64,000 nucleotides of DNA from positions 10,547,501-10,611,500 of the forward strand of contig JALJCS010000022.1 in the NCBI GenBank assembly GCA_023055355.1, written 5' to 3'. The DNA is from Agelaius tricolor. Its lineage: Eukaryota > Chordata > Aves > Passeriformes > Icteridae. Position 1 is the first letter of the stretch. The number at the start of each line of letters is the position of its first letter. Below the pieces are notes generated by a model. The model did not search any database. It had not been told where the DNA came from and saw nothing but the letters and a program-made list of their open reading frames with translations. This document shows positions 13,201 through 26,600 of this stretch, one piece after another. Position numbers and translations under genes: made by a program.

Positions 13201-15310
13201 ACAGCTAAAACCATAAATTTTACATTAAGGATAGAGCAAAATTTCACATTGTGGCACCACCCTCAGCAGCCAAGGCCTGCCTTGTACTGCAGGGTGATTT
13301 GCTGCTCCTGGCACTGGCACGCTTGCATGGGTGCATCATTCTGGCAGGAATCCAGAGCAATGGATCATGAATTAGGTGCAAAGACTTTTTGCTGAGGTGG
13401 TGTTTGCTGGCAGAGCTCCTCACCATCAATGGGCTCCTGTGGGTGCCACCAAGGCACTCGCCTGTCCCACTGCCAGCCCTGTGGGCACAGCCACCAGTGT
13501 CAGCCACTTGGAAATAAAAAGTCACATCCAGTTGTGATGCACTGATCCAGCATCACATTTCTAATATTTTTTTCTTTTGGGGAATGCACTTGCCTAATGG
13601 AAATTATTGTGGAAGAATTAAAGCAGAGGCAGTTACCAAAACTTAAAAGCAGCTCTATTTGTCTCTTCTGTTGAAAGATAAAAATGCAAACCTGGCTGAG
13701 GACTGTAAAAGGATGAGCAAGCAGGCAGGTGGGACTTACACTGGGAGGAAAACAACAGCAGAAGTGTCGTGACAGCAGAGGAATTATATCTGCTTTGGTC
13801 TGAGGGCACGGGCCCAGCCCCGGCTGTCCCAAGATCACTGCACGCTGCCAGCCAAGCTGTTCTCATGCTTAATTTACAGCTCACAAGGTTCATGTAGTGT
13901 CTAATGAAAAATCTCAGTGGGAACTTGCAGGAGAACATAGAACAGTGCCCAAATTATTCACATTTCTGCAAGGAATGGAGAGCTCCTTTGGCCCAGAGAT
14001 GCCCTGATGATGGCTGGCACCAAAGGCTGATATCAGGGGCTTTATGATCCTTGGGTTTCCTTTGGATTGGAATGCTTTGCTTAATGTGACACGGTGCTCA
14101 CCTTTTGGATAACTTAGTGTCACATTTGCAGCACATCAGCAGTTAGAGAGGCTTGAGAAGCTCCCCTGGAAGCTGGATCCTCATCTTGATGCTGAGTGTT
14201 GCCTGGTGTGTGCAGTCACTACAAGTTATGTGTGGGAAAAGCAATAGGAATTGCCTTGACTGTTAATGATGTTTACTTCTTTTTAAATAAAAAATAAAAT
14301 TTTAAACCCCCCAATCTATAAATGTCTATTTAGTTTGACACAGGCCTAAAAGAAAATAGGATTTTGCTATGCCAATAACTATTGTTTGCCCTTATCTTTG
14401 GTGCATGCTTGCCTTTCAGGTAAATTCATCTCCATGCATCTTCACTTTAAAATGGTAATAAAAGATCCTGAGCCCTCTGTGTCTTAGGAGTGTGTGCAAC
14501 TAAGAACAATTCTCTTGCAAACCAATTTCCATGCTCTTTTAGAAGCTGATACAGAAACATTCCACACAGTTAATATTTAATACCAACATTCCATGAAAAA
14601 TTCAGCTGCTAATAAATGGGATTTATTTATTTTCTACCATTTAAATTGCCACTGCTGTGGCCCTAAAACTGTTGATGGATAGATTATCTGAAGTGGAAAC
14701 AAATACTCATTTGTTATGGGCTGGTTTGTGTTTATGAAAGGTGTTTAGGTTTAGAAGTGAACTCAAGCTTGTAAAGGAACGTGAACATCATGGAAACATC
14801 AGTCCTGAGCTCCTGCTTGTTCTGCAGGGGACAGAAACCTGTACAGGAAGGAAAGACTCCTCAGTACAAGAGGCAATTCTCACAATTATTGCTTGCAAAG
14901 ATGAATTCATGCCAGTAAACCCTTGAGTGGTGCAGCCTGGGGCCTCTGCTGCTCCTTTCTTACATCCTGGCATGGCACAGAATGGATTTGAGCATGCAAC
15001 ACCCACACAATTTCTTCTTTCTGTGACTGAATAAAAGATGCATGTTTGTATTCTGTACTTCTTATTAAAACAGAAGGAAAAATTCCAGCTGGATGCCCAT
15101 GTGCTCTGGATTGCTGCATTCTTCCAAAGGCATTTACACTGTCCACTTACAAAAGAGGTGTTATAATTCCTCCACATGGCATCAAAATTCACACTTGCCC
15201 TTTGAAAGCTTGCATTTGCTTCTGTGTGTCAGACCCAGACAGGTACCAGGCTGGCATTTCCCCCCTCTGGATTTTCAAAGAAAATCTCTGTGTAATGGTC
15301 ATACCCTCAT
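10257..15310. other. non-repetitive noncoding DNA, no gene recognised
   Basis: AT-rich sequence without recognised interspersed repeats, tandem arrays or exons. Open frames reach 134 codons (14,788-15,192, minus) but carry no recognisable domain. Confidence 0.55.
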
Positions 15311-15356
15311 CTTTTCTTTTTTTTGTTTTTTCTCTCTCTCTCTTTTTTTTTTTTTT
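15311..15356. repeat. polypyrimidine tract, T runs with (TC)n
   Basis: Nearly pure T/C on the plus strand: T-rich start, one G, a block of TC dinucleotides, then a run of about 14 T. Ordinary low-complexity DNA. Confidence 0.85.
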
Positions 15357-15886
15357 AATATAAAAATAACAGAGAAAGAGAGGCATCAAAAGTAATTTTT
15401 CCTTCCCACATGTGTGTGGTAAAACCCAGATGTCAGGCTTTTTGTGGTGATGTGATTCACATCACTTCGGTGTGGGATGTTAGCTCTGCATTTAGTCTTG
15501 CCTGGACTGTAACGAAGGACACCAATTACTCTGGTGATTCCAGCTAAAAGCTGCAGGAGAGGCATTAGAATACAGGAAATGTATAGGGGAATGCAATTTC
15601 AAGGTGGATGAAAAATGTGTGAGTGGATGAACATTCAGTGAGGTAATTACCACTCAGGTTTAGTCCTGAATTTTCTTCTGCCTTACTCTAGGAAGAGCCT
15701 AATGGCCAGACCTGAGTTTTTAATGGCAACATTTGGGCAAAAAGTATGGCTATTAGGTGAGCAAATGTAGCACTTTATCCTGGAGGAGCGGAGATCACCT
15801 TCGGTGTCAAAAGTAAAGGAGAATCAATTCAGCTCTGTGAGCTGTGAAAGTTTGCAGCGGGAAATCCTGGAATGGTCTCACCCGGA

Positions 15887-15905
15887 GGGAGGGGAGGGAG
15901 GAGGG
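15887..15905 (+). other. G-quadruplex motif
   Basis: Four G runs of at least three, with loops of 1, 1 and 4 bases (GGG-A-GGGG-A-GGG-AGGA-GGG). This meets the usual G3+N1-7 rule with short loops and lies in otherwise AT-balanced single-copy DNA. Confidence 0.75.
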
Positions 15906-18661
15906 TGCCTGAGCTTGGCAGGTGCTCAGCACAAAACGTGTTCAGAGACAGTCAAAGCCACTGGTTCCAGCCATCCTGGGAAAGCTTTTCCACATTCCCA
16001 ACAGCAGGGAGAGAGAATCCATCATTTATGCAAACCCAAGTAATTCCGATCAAAAGAGGCGCAAATCCAAGTGAAACGTGAGCAGTGCTTTCATCACCGA
16101 GTGGAATGTGTTTCACAGTGAGCCAGTTCCTTAGATTAAAAATAAGAATTGTAGCACTGGGTGTCTCCTTCAGGTGAAGCGAACACTTTCTAAAGAAATC
16201 AGTTTCAATTAATCTACACAATTAACAGGTTCAGGTTTATTTCTCAAATAAGGTCACTAAATGGGTGGAGAAAGAACAACATCATTTTTTATGCCAAGGC
16301 CCTCCTGGGAAAAGCAGAGGAGCTGCCTCTAAGTTTTTTTAGTGCCTCTAGTTTCCCCCGTGGAGGGAAAATTTATATTCTAGTCTTGGAAACATCTTCC
16401 ACCTTTCATAGACATGTTCTAGTGGATATGCACTGTCTGCACCAATTGAAACTGTGGAGCTGCTCCTTTTTCATGGCATTATTCAGGCATGCACTGAACC
16501 ACCCAGTTCAGCTCTCTCTTAGGGGGGCTCAAATTCAATGAAGCAGAGGGAAAACTTAATCTTGGTCTCACAGATCTAAAATATTTGTTCAAAAGAGGAG
16601 AGTAAGCCCTGCATCTTCAGTGAAAAATTCCTATTTTACATTTTGCTTAAAAACCCCTGTAATAAAGGCATATCAAAATCATTGTGGCTCAAGTAAACTT
16701 TTTCACTTTACATAAAACCAGAAAATATCTTTTTAAATCTTACTTTTAAGTGGAAAAAAATTAAGAGTGGAATGGAGAGAACAACACCTGCTGTGGCTCT
16801 CCTCAGCTCTAGTTCTACAAATCAGCCCAAACCCATCTGCTTTCTGCACTGCCTTAATTGCCTGCAAAGCTTTTTATGGCCAGTTTGGACCCCAAGTGGC
16901 AGCTACTGCTGCAGGCTTGAGGCTAACACCAGGAACAAAGCAGAGAGGAATGGACAGCACTGTGACCCTCCCATCTGATGGGCAGGATGAAAGCAGAGCT
17001 TGGCTCCAGCTGGGACAGAAGTGGGGCAGGAGCAGGGGGTACCCCACTGGCACATGGGTTTTGTTTGGGGAGAGGCAGGAACTCCAAGGTGTGAAGCAGA
17101 AGGAGCCACACTCCTGAGATCTGCTGCCCCATGGGAAGTCCTAAAAGTTTGGATCATCCAGATAAACCCATCCAGACGTGCCTCTAATTTTTAATTTTAC
17201 TATATTTTCCATCAGGGAGATCTGCTACAGTGACAAACAGACCTACAGGCATCAGCAGTTTCAGGGATATTTATTTCTCTGGTTATTTACCTTTTATTTC
17301 TATGAGCAGGCATTTGATCCCTCAAACAATCCCAATCCAAATGTCCTTAAAGTGAACTGATGTACTGTACTTAATAGCCTGGTGACTTCTTGGATTAGAC
17401 TGATCGAGCCAGTGATGAATAGGGTAAGTATAGTTAACAGCCATTCTTAAACAACTTTGAGTGTCATTAATTTTGTTATAGGACAGATTAATCTGAAATG
17501 TCAGGACTTGCTGTACTAGACCTAAAATTGTATTTTCAAACCAATTTTAACAGATTGTATTTCACTCTTGACACAAAATTCATTTACTTGCCTTAGATTG
17601 CAGCTTTTATTGTAATTGTATCAATTAAATCAGGGCATTAGAACCACAGAAAACTAAGTTGAAGTTATAGGAGGGTAGTTGCACTAAATTTCTTTGTATT
17701 TTCCTTTTAATGCATTTTTCTCCTCAAAACAAGCCCAAATACATGGACATTGCTACAGGTTAAGAAGAGACTACAACAGACTTTTGTAGATATGTAAATC
17801 ATATGTAAATCATAGCCAGACAGAGGACTACACCTACTCTGTGGGTTGTCTTATCTATAGAACAGAGCACTTGCTTTTCTTTAACAAATTTAATGTTTGT
17901 TTTGATTAAAGTCACAAATTAGATACTAAAGCCAGTTTGTTAAAGTAAATTTCAAACATACAAATAAAGAGCTATGGCAAAACCAAACAGAAACTAATTC
18001 AGACCCCAGGAAGGCAGCATACAGCATGATTAGCTCCCCTGAAACCTCTGAAATGCAGTTTAAGGATGAGTTTCTGGGCCTTTGAAAAGGACTATTCCCC
18101 CTCACCCCCCAAGTAATACATTGCAGATAACAAATAGCTGAATCAATAATCTGCTCATAGGCAAACTCTGCAGCAAAATGTGTTTGGACAGAAGCATTTC
18201 TGGAATAATTCTGAATTATGGATAAATTCGTAAAAGTACCAGTCAGTTCACAGATAATTCATGAACTGAAATAAGGGCAAAATTTGTCGAATAAATTATT
18301 CACTGCAAATAGTTCCTAAGATCTCCAAAGTACTATCACACTTCATTTATCTCTTGCCTTAGGGGTAGATAAAAATACTCAGAAAAAATTATAACTAACC
18401 TGAATTTTTATCTAAAAAATTTAAGCTAGGACATCTCCTTTTGCAGTATTTTTAAGGGTAAGAAACTTGCTCAGCTCCAGCTTTTATTCCCCCTCACAGA
18501 AACAGTATTTTTTGTCAGAAGTCTCTGGTTTTTATCTCACAATCAGAGACAATATGGTCAAGAAAGAGCAGAAGATGCAGCTGCAAATTTTTTGCACCAA
18601 ATTATTGAGTACCTAAAGTATTTTCAAGATTTGCATTCAGAAAAGAATTTCATTGGAATTA
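15906..18661. other. non-repetitive noncoding DNA, no gene recognised
   Basis: No known repeat family. It contains an 11-base perfect tandem duplication at 17,790-17,811 and a GC-richer patch at about 16,980-17,120 without recognisable function. Confidence 0.55.
17790..17811. repeat. 11-base tandem duplication with octamer-like core
   Basis: ATATGTAAATC occurs twice in direct succession with no mismatch. The core ATGTAAAT is one base from the POU octamer ATGCAAAT. Confidence 0.8.
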
Positions 18662-18697
18662 GAGAATCCTGGAATGCCTTGGGCTGGAAGAGACCAA
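18662..18697 (-). mobile_element. very short CR1 3'-end remnant
   Basis: TCCTGGAATGCC, TTGGGCTGGAAGAGACC resembles the antisense CR1 terminus. Only about 36 bases align by eye, so a chance match cannot be ruled out. Confidence 0.5.
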
Positions 18698-20610
18698 AAT
18701 TCCTCATTAGAGGGACATCAGCACATGTAATTCCTGGGAGCAATATCAGGAGTATAAAAAATGGATTTTCTACTCTGTGTTGACCCAAACCAACATTTTG
18801 CCTGCTGTAAAATAAGAAAGAGAAAAAAATATTTAGGAAAGGTCCAAACTGGACAAGAAGGAATAAAGGATCTTTCCAGATGTAGGCAGGTGTTGGAAAA
18901 CTGAAGCCTGTATTGGTGTATCAAATACTTACAGAAACATGAAGCATTTGTGATGCTGCCCTGACTATTCAGGATGAATCCTGGCAGGATGGCATGGCTC
19001 ACTGCTCAGGATTATTTCATGGAAGAAGGCTGGTGCAGCAAGAACCAGCTTGGGTTTGCGATCTTCTGACTTTACACCAGGCAACTTTAACTCTTCGTTG
19101 CAAAAGAGGGAAACGATGCAGGGAAATTCAGAGAGGGAGCAAAATGACTCTGGACATGTTTCTAACCCAAAGGAACCTCAAAAACAAAACAAAGAAGAAG
19201 AAAAGAAAAAGAAAACAAAGCACCACACAATTCAGACCTTGCACATGGGACAGGTTATACTGGGTTTTCCTCTTGGTCCCCTGAGCAGGGAGCACCCAGG
19301 GAAGTAAGCGAACATACAGAAAAGTTTTGTCTCGTTCTCTGAGGTCACATTGAATTATAGCAACCCCAACCTGCAGCCTTTCAAAATGCCACCAGGCCAA
19401 TGGTCCCTGACAGAGCCCAGCAGCATTCTCCAGGGGAGCAGCCTGGTAGGCATTTAACCGAGTGCCCGGCTCTCCTTGCTTCACCAAACAAAAACTAAAT
19501 TAGACGGGTCAAACATTGTCGATCTAATCTCACTGTGAACTGAAAACAGAGGAGCTCTGCTGCCACCAGAGCAGAGCAGAGCCTGCTGTGACCCCACCAT
19601 GAACTGGAGGGGATGGGAGATCTCCAGCAGGTGCAGTCGGGAGGACTCAATGTCGCATTCAAGTTTATTCTTTGTACGGTTCTGAGAATGGCGGGATTGT
19701 GTTTTGAATCCAATACCCCGGGGCTTTCACTTGCTTTCTCACAATTACCTGTGTGAGAAGAAGGGGGGGTGGTGAGGGAAAAAGGAAAAAAGAGATAATT
19801 CTTCTGTGGCATAGCAGGAATGGTCAAGGGCAGTTCAGATTAAAGACCATGATTGGCACAGGCTGTGGAGAGGCCAAGCCAACAAAATAAAAAATAGAAC
19901 CATCCTGTTTAATAGAAACAAATTGCTCTCCACTTCTCCCTGACACAGATAGTGGGGCCATTTGTACCTGCTGCCCTTTGTTGGGAACAACGGCAAGGAA
20001 ATGTACTCGTCCTGAGCGGAATAAAATTCTTTTTGTTGCATTTGACTATCTCAGCCCACAGAACAAGCAGGGCAGTTAAGTAGTTGAGCTTCCTTGTACA
20101 TTTGTTTGATTAAAGGTCTGTAACACTGGCTCAGGTAGAAACAGCTCAGCTGCATGCAGCAGCAATGAATGAAAGGCTTGTTAGGGAGCAGCCAGCGAGA
20201 CACGGCGGAGCTGCCTTCGGAATTACCTCTGAATAGGAGCTTGTTGTTTTGCTTGTTCCCCTCAGCATGGAAGGACAAAACTGTACATTTGAAATGACAT
20301 GTGATGAGATCTGGGCTGGTTTGCATGTGTATATTGGGAAAACTGCTAAAAACCAGGGCAGGCTCTTTTGCAAGTCAAGGCATGAAAACAAATCTCCTTC
20401 AGATGTCCCCGAGTGCTCCAGGTAACATTAGCATTTCCAAAGGTCAGAGTGGAGAGTGTTAGAGCATATTTATGGACTGACCAAATAGAAGGCTTTAATT
20501 TTGGTCATAAACGGGCTGGAGAAGATCCAACCAGCTGCCTAAATGATAAAAAAATAAATCCAGAGTTTGTTTGTGTTTTCTGATCTAACAGGGACATGGC
20601 CATGAGTGGC
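18698..20610. other. non-repetitive noncoding DNA, no gene recognised
   Basis: Mixed AT- and GC-content sequence without a recognised repeat. An A/G-rich tract sits at about 19,183-19,220. Confidence 0.55.
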
Positions 20611-20690
20611 AGATCCCTTACAGATACAAAGATCCCTTACAGATATAAAGATCCCTTACTGTATACAGATATAAAGATCCCTTCCAGTAT
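20611..20690. repeat. short minisatellite, 19-base unit, four copies
   Basis: Units start at 20,611, 20,630, 20,649 and 20,675. Each begins AGATCCCTT; the first two are followed by ACAGATA(C/T)AA, the third carries a 7-base insertion and the fourth is partial. Confidence 0.85.
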
Positions 20691-23593
20691 AAAAACAATT
20701 CCAGTTTTAGCAATACCACACTCCCAGGTTCAGCAACAGCTGTTCCAGCTACCTCCACCTCCATCAGCTCCCATCAGGTAAAACTCAGTTGTCAGCACAC
20801 AAGAAGTTCATCTATTTTGTTGAACTGATGCTGTAGTGAGTATACAAATGTATGTATATACATACACATGACAGATGTACATATACACACAACTCTTCTG
20901 ATGCTCTTTCAATGTTGCCTGTATCCTCCTCTCAGTTTTGCTGTGTAAATGGACTGAGTAAGAAATTGCCAGTCAAATATCTGATGTCACAACTAATAGG
21001 CGAAACAACTCCTTGCAACATGTAGGTTACAAACCAAAAATTTAAAAAAAATATATTTCTTTAAAGACATTCTATGCTATTTTAGGAGGAAAAATGAATA
21101 TGTAATGCACACTTGAAATTTGGAAAACTTTAAAAACTTAATCTGTAGAAGTTATACTAGTAAATCAGCTCCATGTGCATAAAGTACAGCATAGATCCAG
21201 TCAAATGTCTTGCACAATTTAAGACTCATCTAAACCAAGCTTTTTGTTAAGATTTACAAGTTTTAATTATTATTAGTTTTTTTAAAGAGAGGAAGGCTTT
21301 TCTTCATCATTTTATTTGGCAGTTCTTCCTTTGGCTTGTCAACAAAAACTGGACAATTTTCCTTTTTTTCATATCTGCATTTCTGTGAATTATAGGCACA
21401 TAAAAGAACAGGATCCATAAATCATCATGGATTGTAATATTGTAATTCTGGAATTTCTGGTCTGCTGCAACAGGATGTGTTAAAAATCACCACCACCAAA
21501 TGGGGCAAGGAGGCTTTGGGTCTTTCTGGCATAATGAACATGTAAAAAGGGTAAGCAGCACTCCTAAATTTTGCTGTTTCTGGGAATGTGACCTGGAAAG
21601 GTGCAGGACCACATTAAGCAGATCACTGATACTCTGTGAGGGACAGAAAACCACTCAATAACAGAAAATTTTTGATTCTGTGAAGAGAAAGCAACTAAAC
21701 CACTAAAGAAGGAGGACACATGGGAATGGAACAACGTTTTCCAAAGCGCAGGTATTCCTGATGCTCTTAAGGCTCTGATCCATATCTGGAGGTGTCTCCC
21801 TGGGTGTCAGCTCTAGAGCAAAGTGCCCTGAAGGGTATTTTATATTTTGAATGCATCCTTGTGAGACTGTCCCCTCTTTCCTTCACCTAAACTCAGAGTC
21901 CTTGTGCTCTTTGGTGCCTGCTGGAAAATATCATCTGTAGCATCCACCCTTCCTTTTTTTCAGGAGCGTTTCCTGCATTTCACTAAATATCCATCTTTTT
22001 ACTCTGATTTCTGGATAGGAAAGGCCTTCCTTCAAATTATACCACAAATGTAAACTAGAAAACTGCACAGCAAGGAAAGCAGGAGATATTTTTGGCATGT
22101 TTTGTTGCTTCTTGCACCTGCAGCAAGATTGTGTTGTAGGGGAAGTTTGGAAGAAAATAGAGGGATGCCAAAAAAGGGGTGATGGCGTCTGTTAAAGCCC
22201 CTGTTAAAGAAACAAATTTCTCTTAGATTTGCCCTCCAAATCAATGCCCATTTTGAGCTGATTTCATGTTTACAGAGCCTGATTGAAGAGCCCCTACCAC
22301 TGTTGGAGCAAATTTCATTGGAATACAATGCTGCCTTAATGAAGCAAGGCATACAGCTAATGGTGATTTGGTTGGACTCAGAAATGGATAATTTGTTATC
22401 AAATCCTTTAATAGCTCATGCTGAAGTTTCTGTCATTACTTGTTGCTCCTCTCAATCTTTATTATGACAAACCCTTTAAAAATGCCTAGGTAGAAAAAAG
22501 TGCCCATTAATCCTTTCAAGGAAGGGCCGCCGGTACCAGATTAAGTCAAGCTGGCATCTGAAACTATTCTTTCCTTTATGACACATAGTAAGTGGTGGGT
22601 AATCCACATCTTAATCTCCTTGTTGCACAGCTTGGTTTATGGTAACTGATACTCCTGTGACTGCTGCAGACTCCTATTGTGTTACCTTGGGCAGGCAGCT
22701 CTTCTTCCTGTTTTTTCCCCCTGGAATGTCTGATAAAGGCACCCTTGAAGTTGACCATAGTCTCTTGAGAAAGTGCTTTTCAGAGAAAATGTGATTTATT
22801 TTAAGTTGTATTGAAGTTACTTGTGGGTTTTTCCCCCGAGCAAAGCCTTGGACAGTGTTTCTGCTCTCCTCCAACACATGAATTTCATTGCTGCTTTTAA
22901 AAGAATAATTTGAAAAGAAAAACCCTTTTGAATCCTCTGTTCCGCTCCATAGCTTTCTCTGAGCTACATTTATACTTTTTGTCAGTGCTTAAGTATATGA
23001 ACATAACTAAGGTGCCTCAAGGAGTAAAATAAATTGACCAATATAGAAAATATATAAGCACCAGGCATTTTAACCTGAAATGGTTGTGTTTCATACAGCT
23101 GTGTAAGTGATGCCATATTTTGAACAGTTTTCCTGACTTGGTATTTAAAAAATCCTCCTTTCCCTGCTATGGAAACAGATATTTGCTACAATTCTTACTT
23201 TAAAGATGAAGAAAACAAGGCAAGGTGATGTAATAATTCCTGTCTGAACTTCAGGTCCATTCCCTGTTCTTAAAGTGGCTGGAAAAACTGAAGCATTTTA
23301 AAAAACTGTTGCAAGGACCACATCTGTCCTTATTTTTGGTATTTAATGACATAATGCCACTAATCTTCCTTTTTCAGAGGATGAAATCCTGATGTGCTCT
23401 TTCCAGCAAATTCAAATTTTAATAAATTTTATTAAAGGGAGAGACATTATAAACAATTCTGGAAAATGCATCGGGAAAGCAAATAGAAAGCTCATGGATG
23501 AGCTCAGGTTTTGACTTCAGAACAATTCTACTCCTCTGCCTGGACCTGGAGCTTGGCACAGATCTTCAGACCTATGAGGGCCATGCTAGGGAA
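20691..23593. other. non-repetitive noncoding DNA, no gene recognised
   Basis: AT-rich; a purine-pyrimidine alternating TATACATACA-like patch lies near 20,850. No exon or known repeat seen. Confidence 0.55.
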
Positions 23594-23624
23594 TGGCAGA
23601 ATCACAGAATAACTTGGGTTGGAG
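23594..23624 (-). mobile_element. very short CR1 3'-end remnant
   Basis: GGCAGAATCACAGAATAACTT followed by GGGTTGG is the antisense of the CR1 terminal region. The match ends abruptly after about 30 bases. Confidence 0.6.
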
Positions 23625-26600
23625 TAGAGCAGAGGAATGTTTCCCTGTTTCCCTGGCATTTTGGACATCACAGTGAACTTTGTGAGAACTTCTTGGCTCC
23701 AGTGTACAATATTTCTGATAATTTCTATGAAGGTACAAAAATGCAATGATTTAGGACACCCAAATTCTCAAAAATGTTATTTTTCAAGCAGAGTTATAAA
23801 TAAAATGTTTAACCTTAGAATTCAACTTAAATGCATTCTTTCATCTGGCTGAAAAGAGTGGGGCAAGAATTTGTGTTTAAATATCTGCTGAACAGTGATA
23901 GAGGTATTTATGTAACTAAAAGGAAGCATTTCAAAATCCCTTCTGAATTGGGGCCCCTGAAAGAACCCTCTTAATATTAAATTGCCAGCCTACAGGGAAA
24001 AAAAAACCAAAAAGAGACATATTTTACATCAGATTTTGGAGCTCATAAAGGTTTTTATAAAAACTCAACATCTTGATTTGTGTTCAGCTACTTCAAAGCT
24101 CACATATTTCTTATTTGAACTTTGCTAGGTGCAGTAATTTTCTTCTCGCTCAGGCTGGATTGGTTCTGCTTATTCAGATCTCATTAATTACAGGAAACTG
24201 GACTCATGCTCACATATCCCATTCACCCATCCTGCCCTCAGGCCAGTCAATTTATCTGGCATTTAATGAGGAGTTTTAGATTTTGCAAGTTATCAGAAGT
24301 GGGCTCTGAAAGTGTTAGCTCGTGAATTCTAAATAAATGGGCTACTCTGGGGCTTGTTTCAAAACACACAGCACAGCAGCTCCTCAGCCCCTGTTAAATG
24401 AGTCTAAAATTCTCTGCAGGGTCATTCTAAAGGTGCTTTTCTGTTGTCATTCTTTGAGAATATTGCCACTGTCAGCTTTAACCTCTGTCAGTTGTGTGAG
24501 GACTTTACACATGCAGAGATACTTTGTGCATTAATTATCAAGGTTTTGGGTAATTTGATGTATCAGTGTTTTGCATCCCCACCCCACCAGCTGAAGGGGG
24601 TTCATTTATCAGCACTTCCAGCAATAACTTCATGCTACTGTCTGTGCTGGTTATTTCAGGATTAATCCAGGTCCAGAGCTAAATGAAAGCCATAACAATC
24701 TCAAACACACATCAAATTCTCTTTCAGGTATATATGACATGTCTATTAAGGACATTAGCACCATGCTCTTTGAAATAAAATGAATTTCAGTATGAAAACC
24801 CAGCCTTTGGATACCTGGAGTGGCTCTGTTTCTTCTCAGGAACCTGAGAGCCACCTGTGGAAAGATGCTTGGGATTTCCATGTTTTCCACTATAAACTCC
24901 ACTCTCATTATTAGCAGACCCTTAATTCTCTTATTAGAGACAGGTTCCCGTGTTCAGAGACTTTTCCCAAGTCTCTGGGGAAGGTGAGAGATGCTCAGCA
25001 TCCATCCCATGGAAAACCTCTCCTCTTTTAGGGAAGGGCAAGTTCTTCCCTCCATCCTGTTGGAGAGCTTTAACCAGAGTGGATCAGAATGAATGCCTTA
25101 AATTCCTCACACGCCTTCCCAGAGAAATGGTACCACTTTTTTTTTTGCCTAGGAAAACCAATAAGAAAATAGGAAAAATGCTGCAATATTTTAAAAATGT
25201 GTTCAGTGTGATGCTGTAATGCACACTGGGGAAACAACAGTGCCTTGCCCAATTCAGTCCAGCTTTTCACAAGATGCTATAACAGAGCAGTTTAGCAGAA
25301 ATTAACAATTTCCTGTTGTTTTATAAGATTAGTTACTGATAAAACAGCCCCTCTGGACCAAGATCCAGCCTGAATCCTCTTTCAAATCACCCAGTATGAT
25401 AAAAATAAGTGCACAGGGATGTGTTTTATTTTTGTTCTGGAAGAAGAGCTGGTTTCACCTCAGCTCTGTGCCCAGAAGAAGATTGCCATCTATAGATAAG
25501 TGTCCCCAACTGCATGTCCCTGTGTCAGCTGGGATGGCAGCAGGAGGGGGAGATGGGCTGTGATCCTGGGCTGGGATCTCACTGGGAGCACAGCTTGTGC
25601 CAATAATGCTAAAATTCACTGGATGAAAGTGGCAGCTTAAACATGAAAATGGCTGAAATTAATTTTATTTATTTATTTATTTTGTTAGTCATGCAAACCC
25701 ACTGACAATAACTGTTGCCACTCCAGGAATATTTCAAGTCACCTGCAAACATGCTCTGATATTCCTTTTCATTTATTTGTGTTCTCTTCGTTGTGCAGAC
25801 AATGTGAAAAATGAAAACCGACCAAAAGAAAACAAAAAAATCCATGGCATTTCTGAGCCTTGTCCAGTTTAGAGAGCAAAAAGCTGGAAAGGTAGGATAT
25901 CACTGGGTCTCAGATGATCTGCAGGTGTAATTCTCAGGCAGAAATGACTGTTCCAAAGTTAGAAGTTGTTCCATGAAAACAAGGAAAAGAAAAAGAAGGA
26001 AGATAGTTAAATCCACACAAAAACATTGAGCATTTGTACACACACCTACACCTGGATTTTTTTTTTTTAATTTGCCATTTTAAAAACATATTGTGGCTTA
26101 AAATCAGTATTTACTTGACCATTTGCTTGTATAAAGTGGAAATATTTTCTGCAAGTATTTGCAAGTAAAAGATTTTCCCCAGGACACTGAGTTCTAGAAA
26201 AGCTGGCTGGGAGTGGCATGAGCAGCTTGAACTACAAAGAGAAAAAAAATAAATGAAATAAATTTAAATGCAATATCTTTTGAATGATCTGGTACTAAAA
26301 AATAAGGGACCTTTACTTTCAGCCAATTAGAACTTTTCAGAAAAAGTCTCTTTGCCTTCTGCCTGTATCTGGAGAATTTCAGAATAAACTACTCCAAACT
26401 AGAATTAGTAAAATCAAATATGGTTATTTCAATGGGATGTGAAGAAACCTTGTGTATGAAGAGAGGACTCCATACAAATATGTTCAAAAACTATTTCTAA
26501 AACAGCATTTAAACAGAACAATTTTAATTTTAAAAGTGCCTATTGCAAGAACCAAGTAGCCTTTTACTTGCCTTTGATATGCAGCAGCAATATGTGAAAT

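Noticed and set aside
14788..15192. 134-codon minus-strand frame with several Cys
   Set aside because: Cysteine spacing matches no zinc-finger or knot pattern I know; taken as chance.
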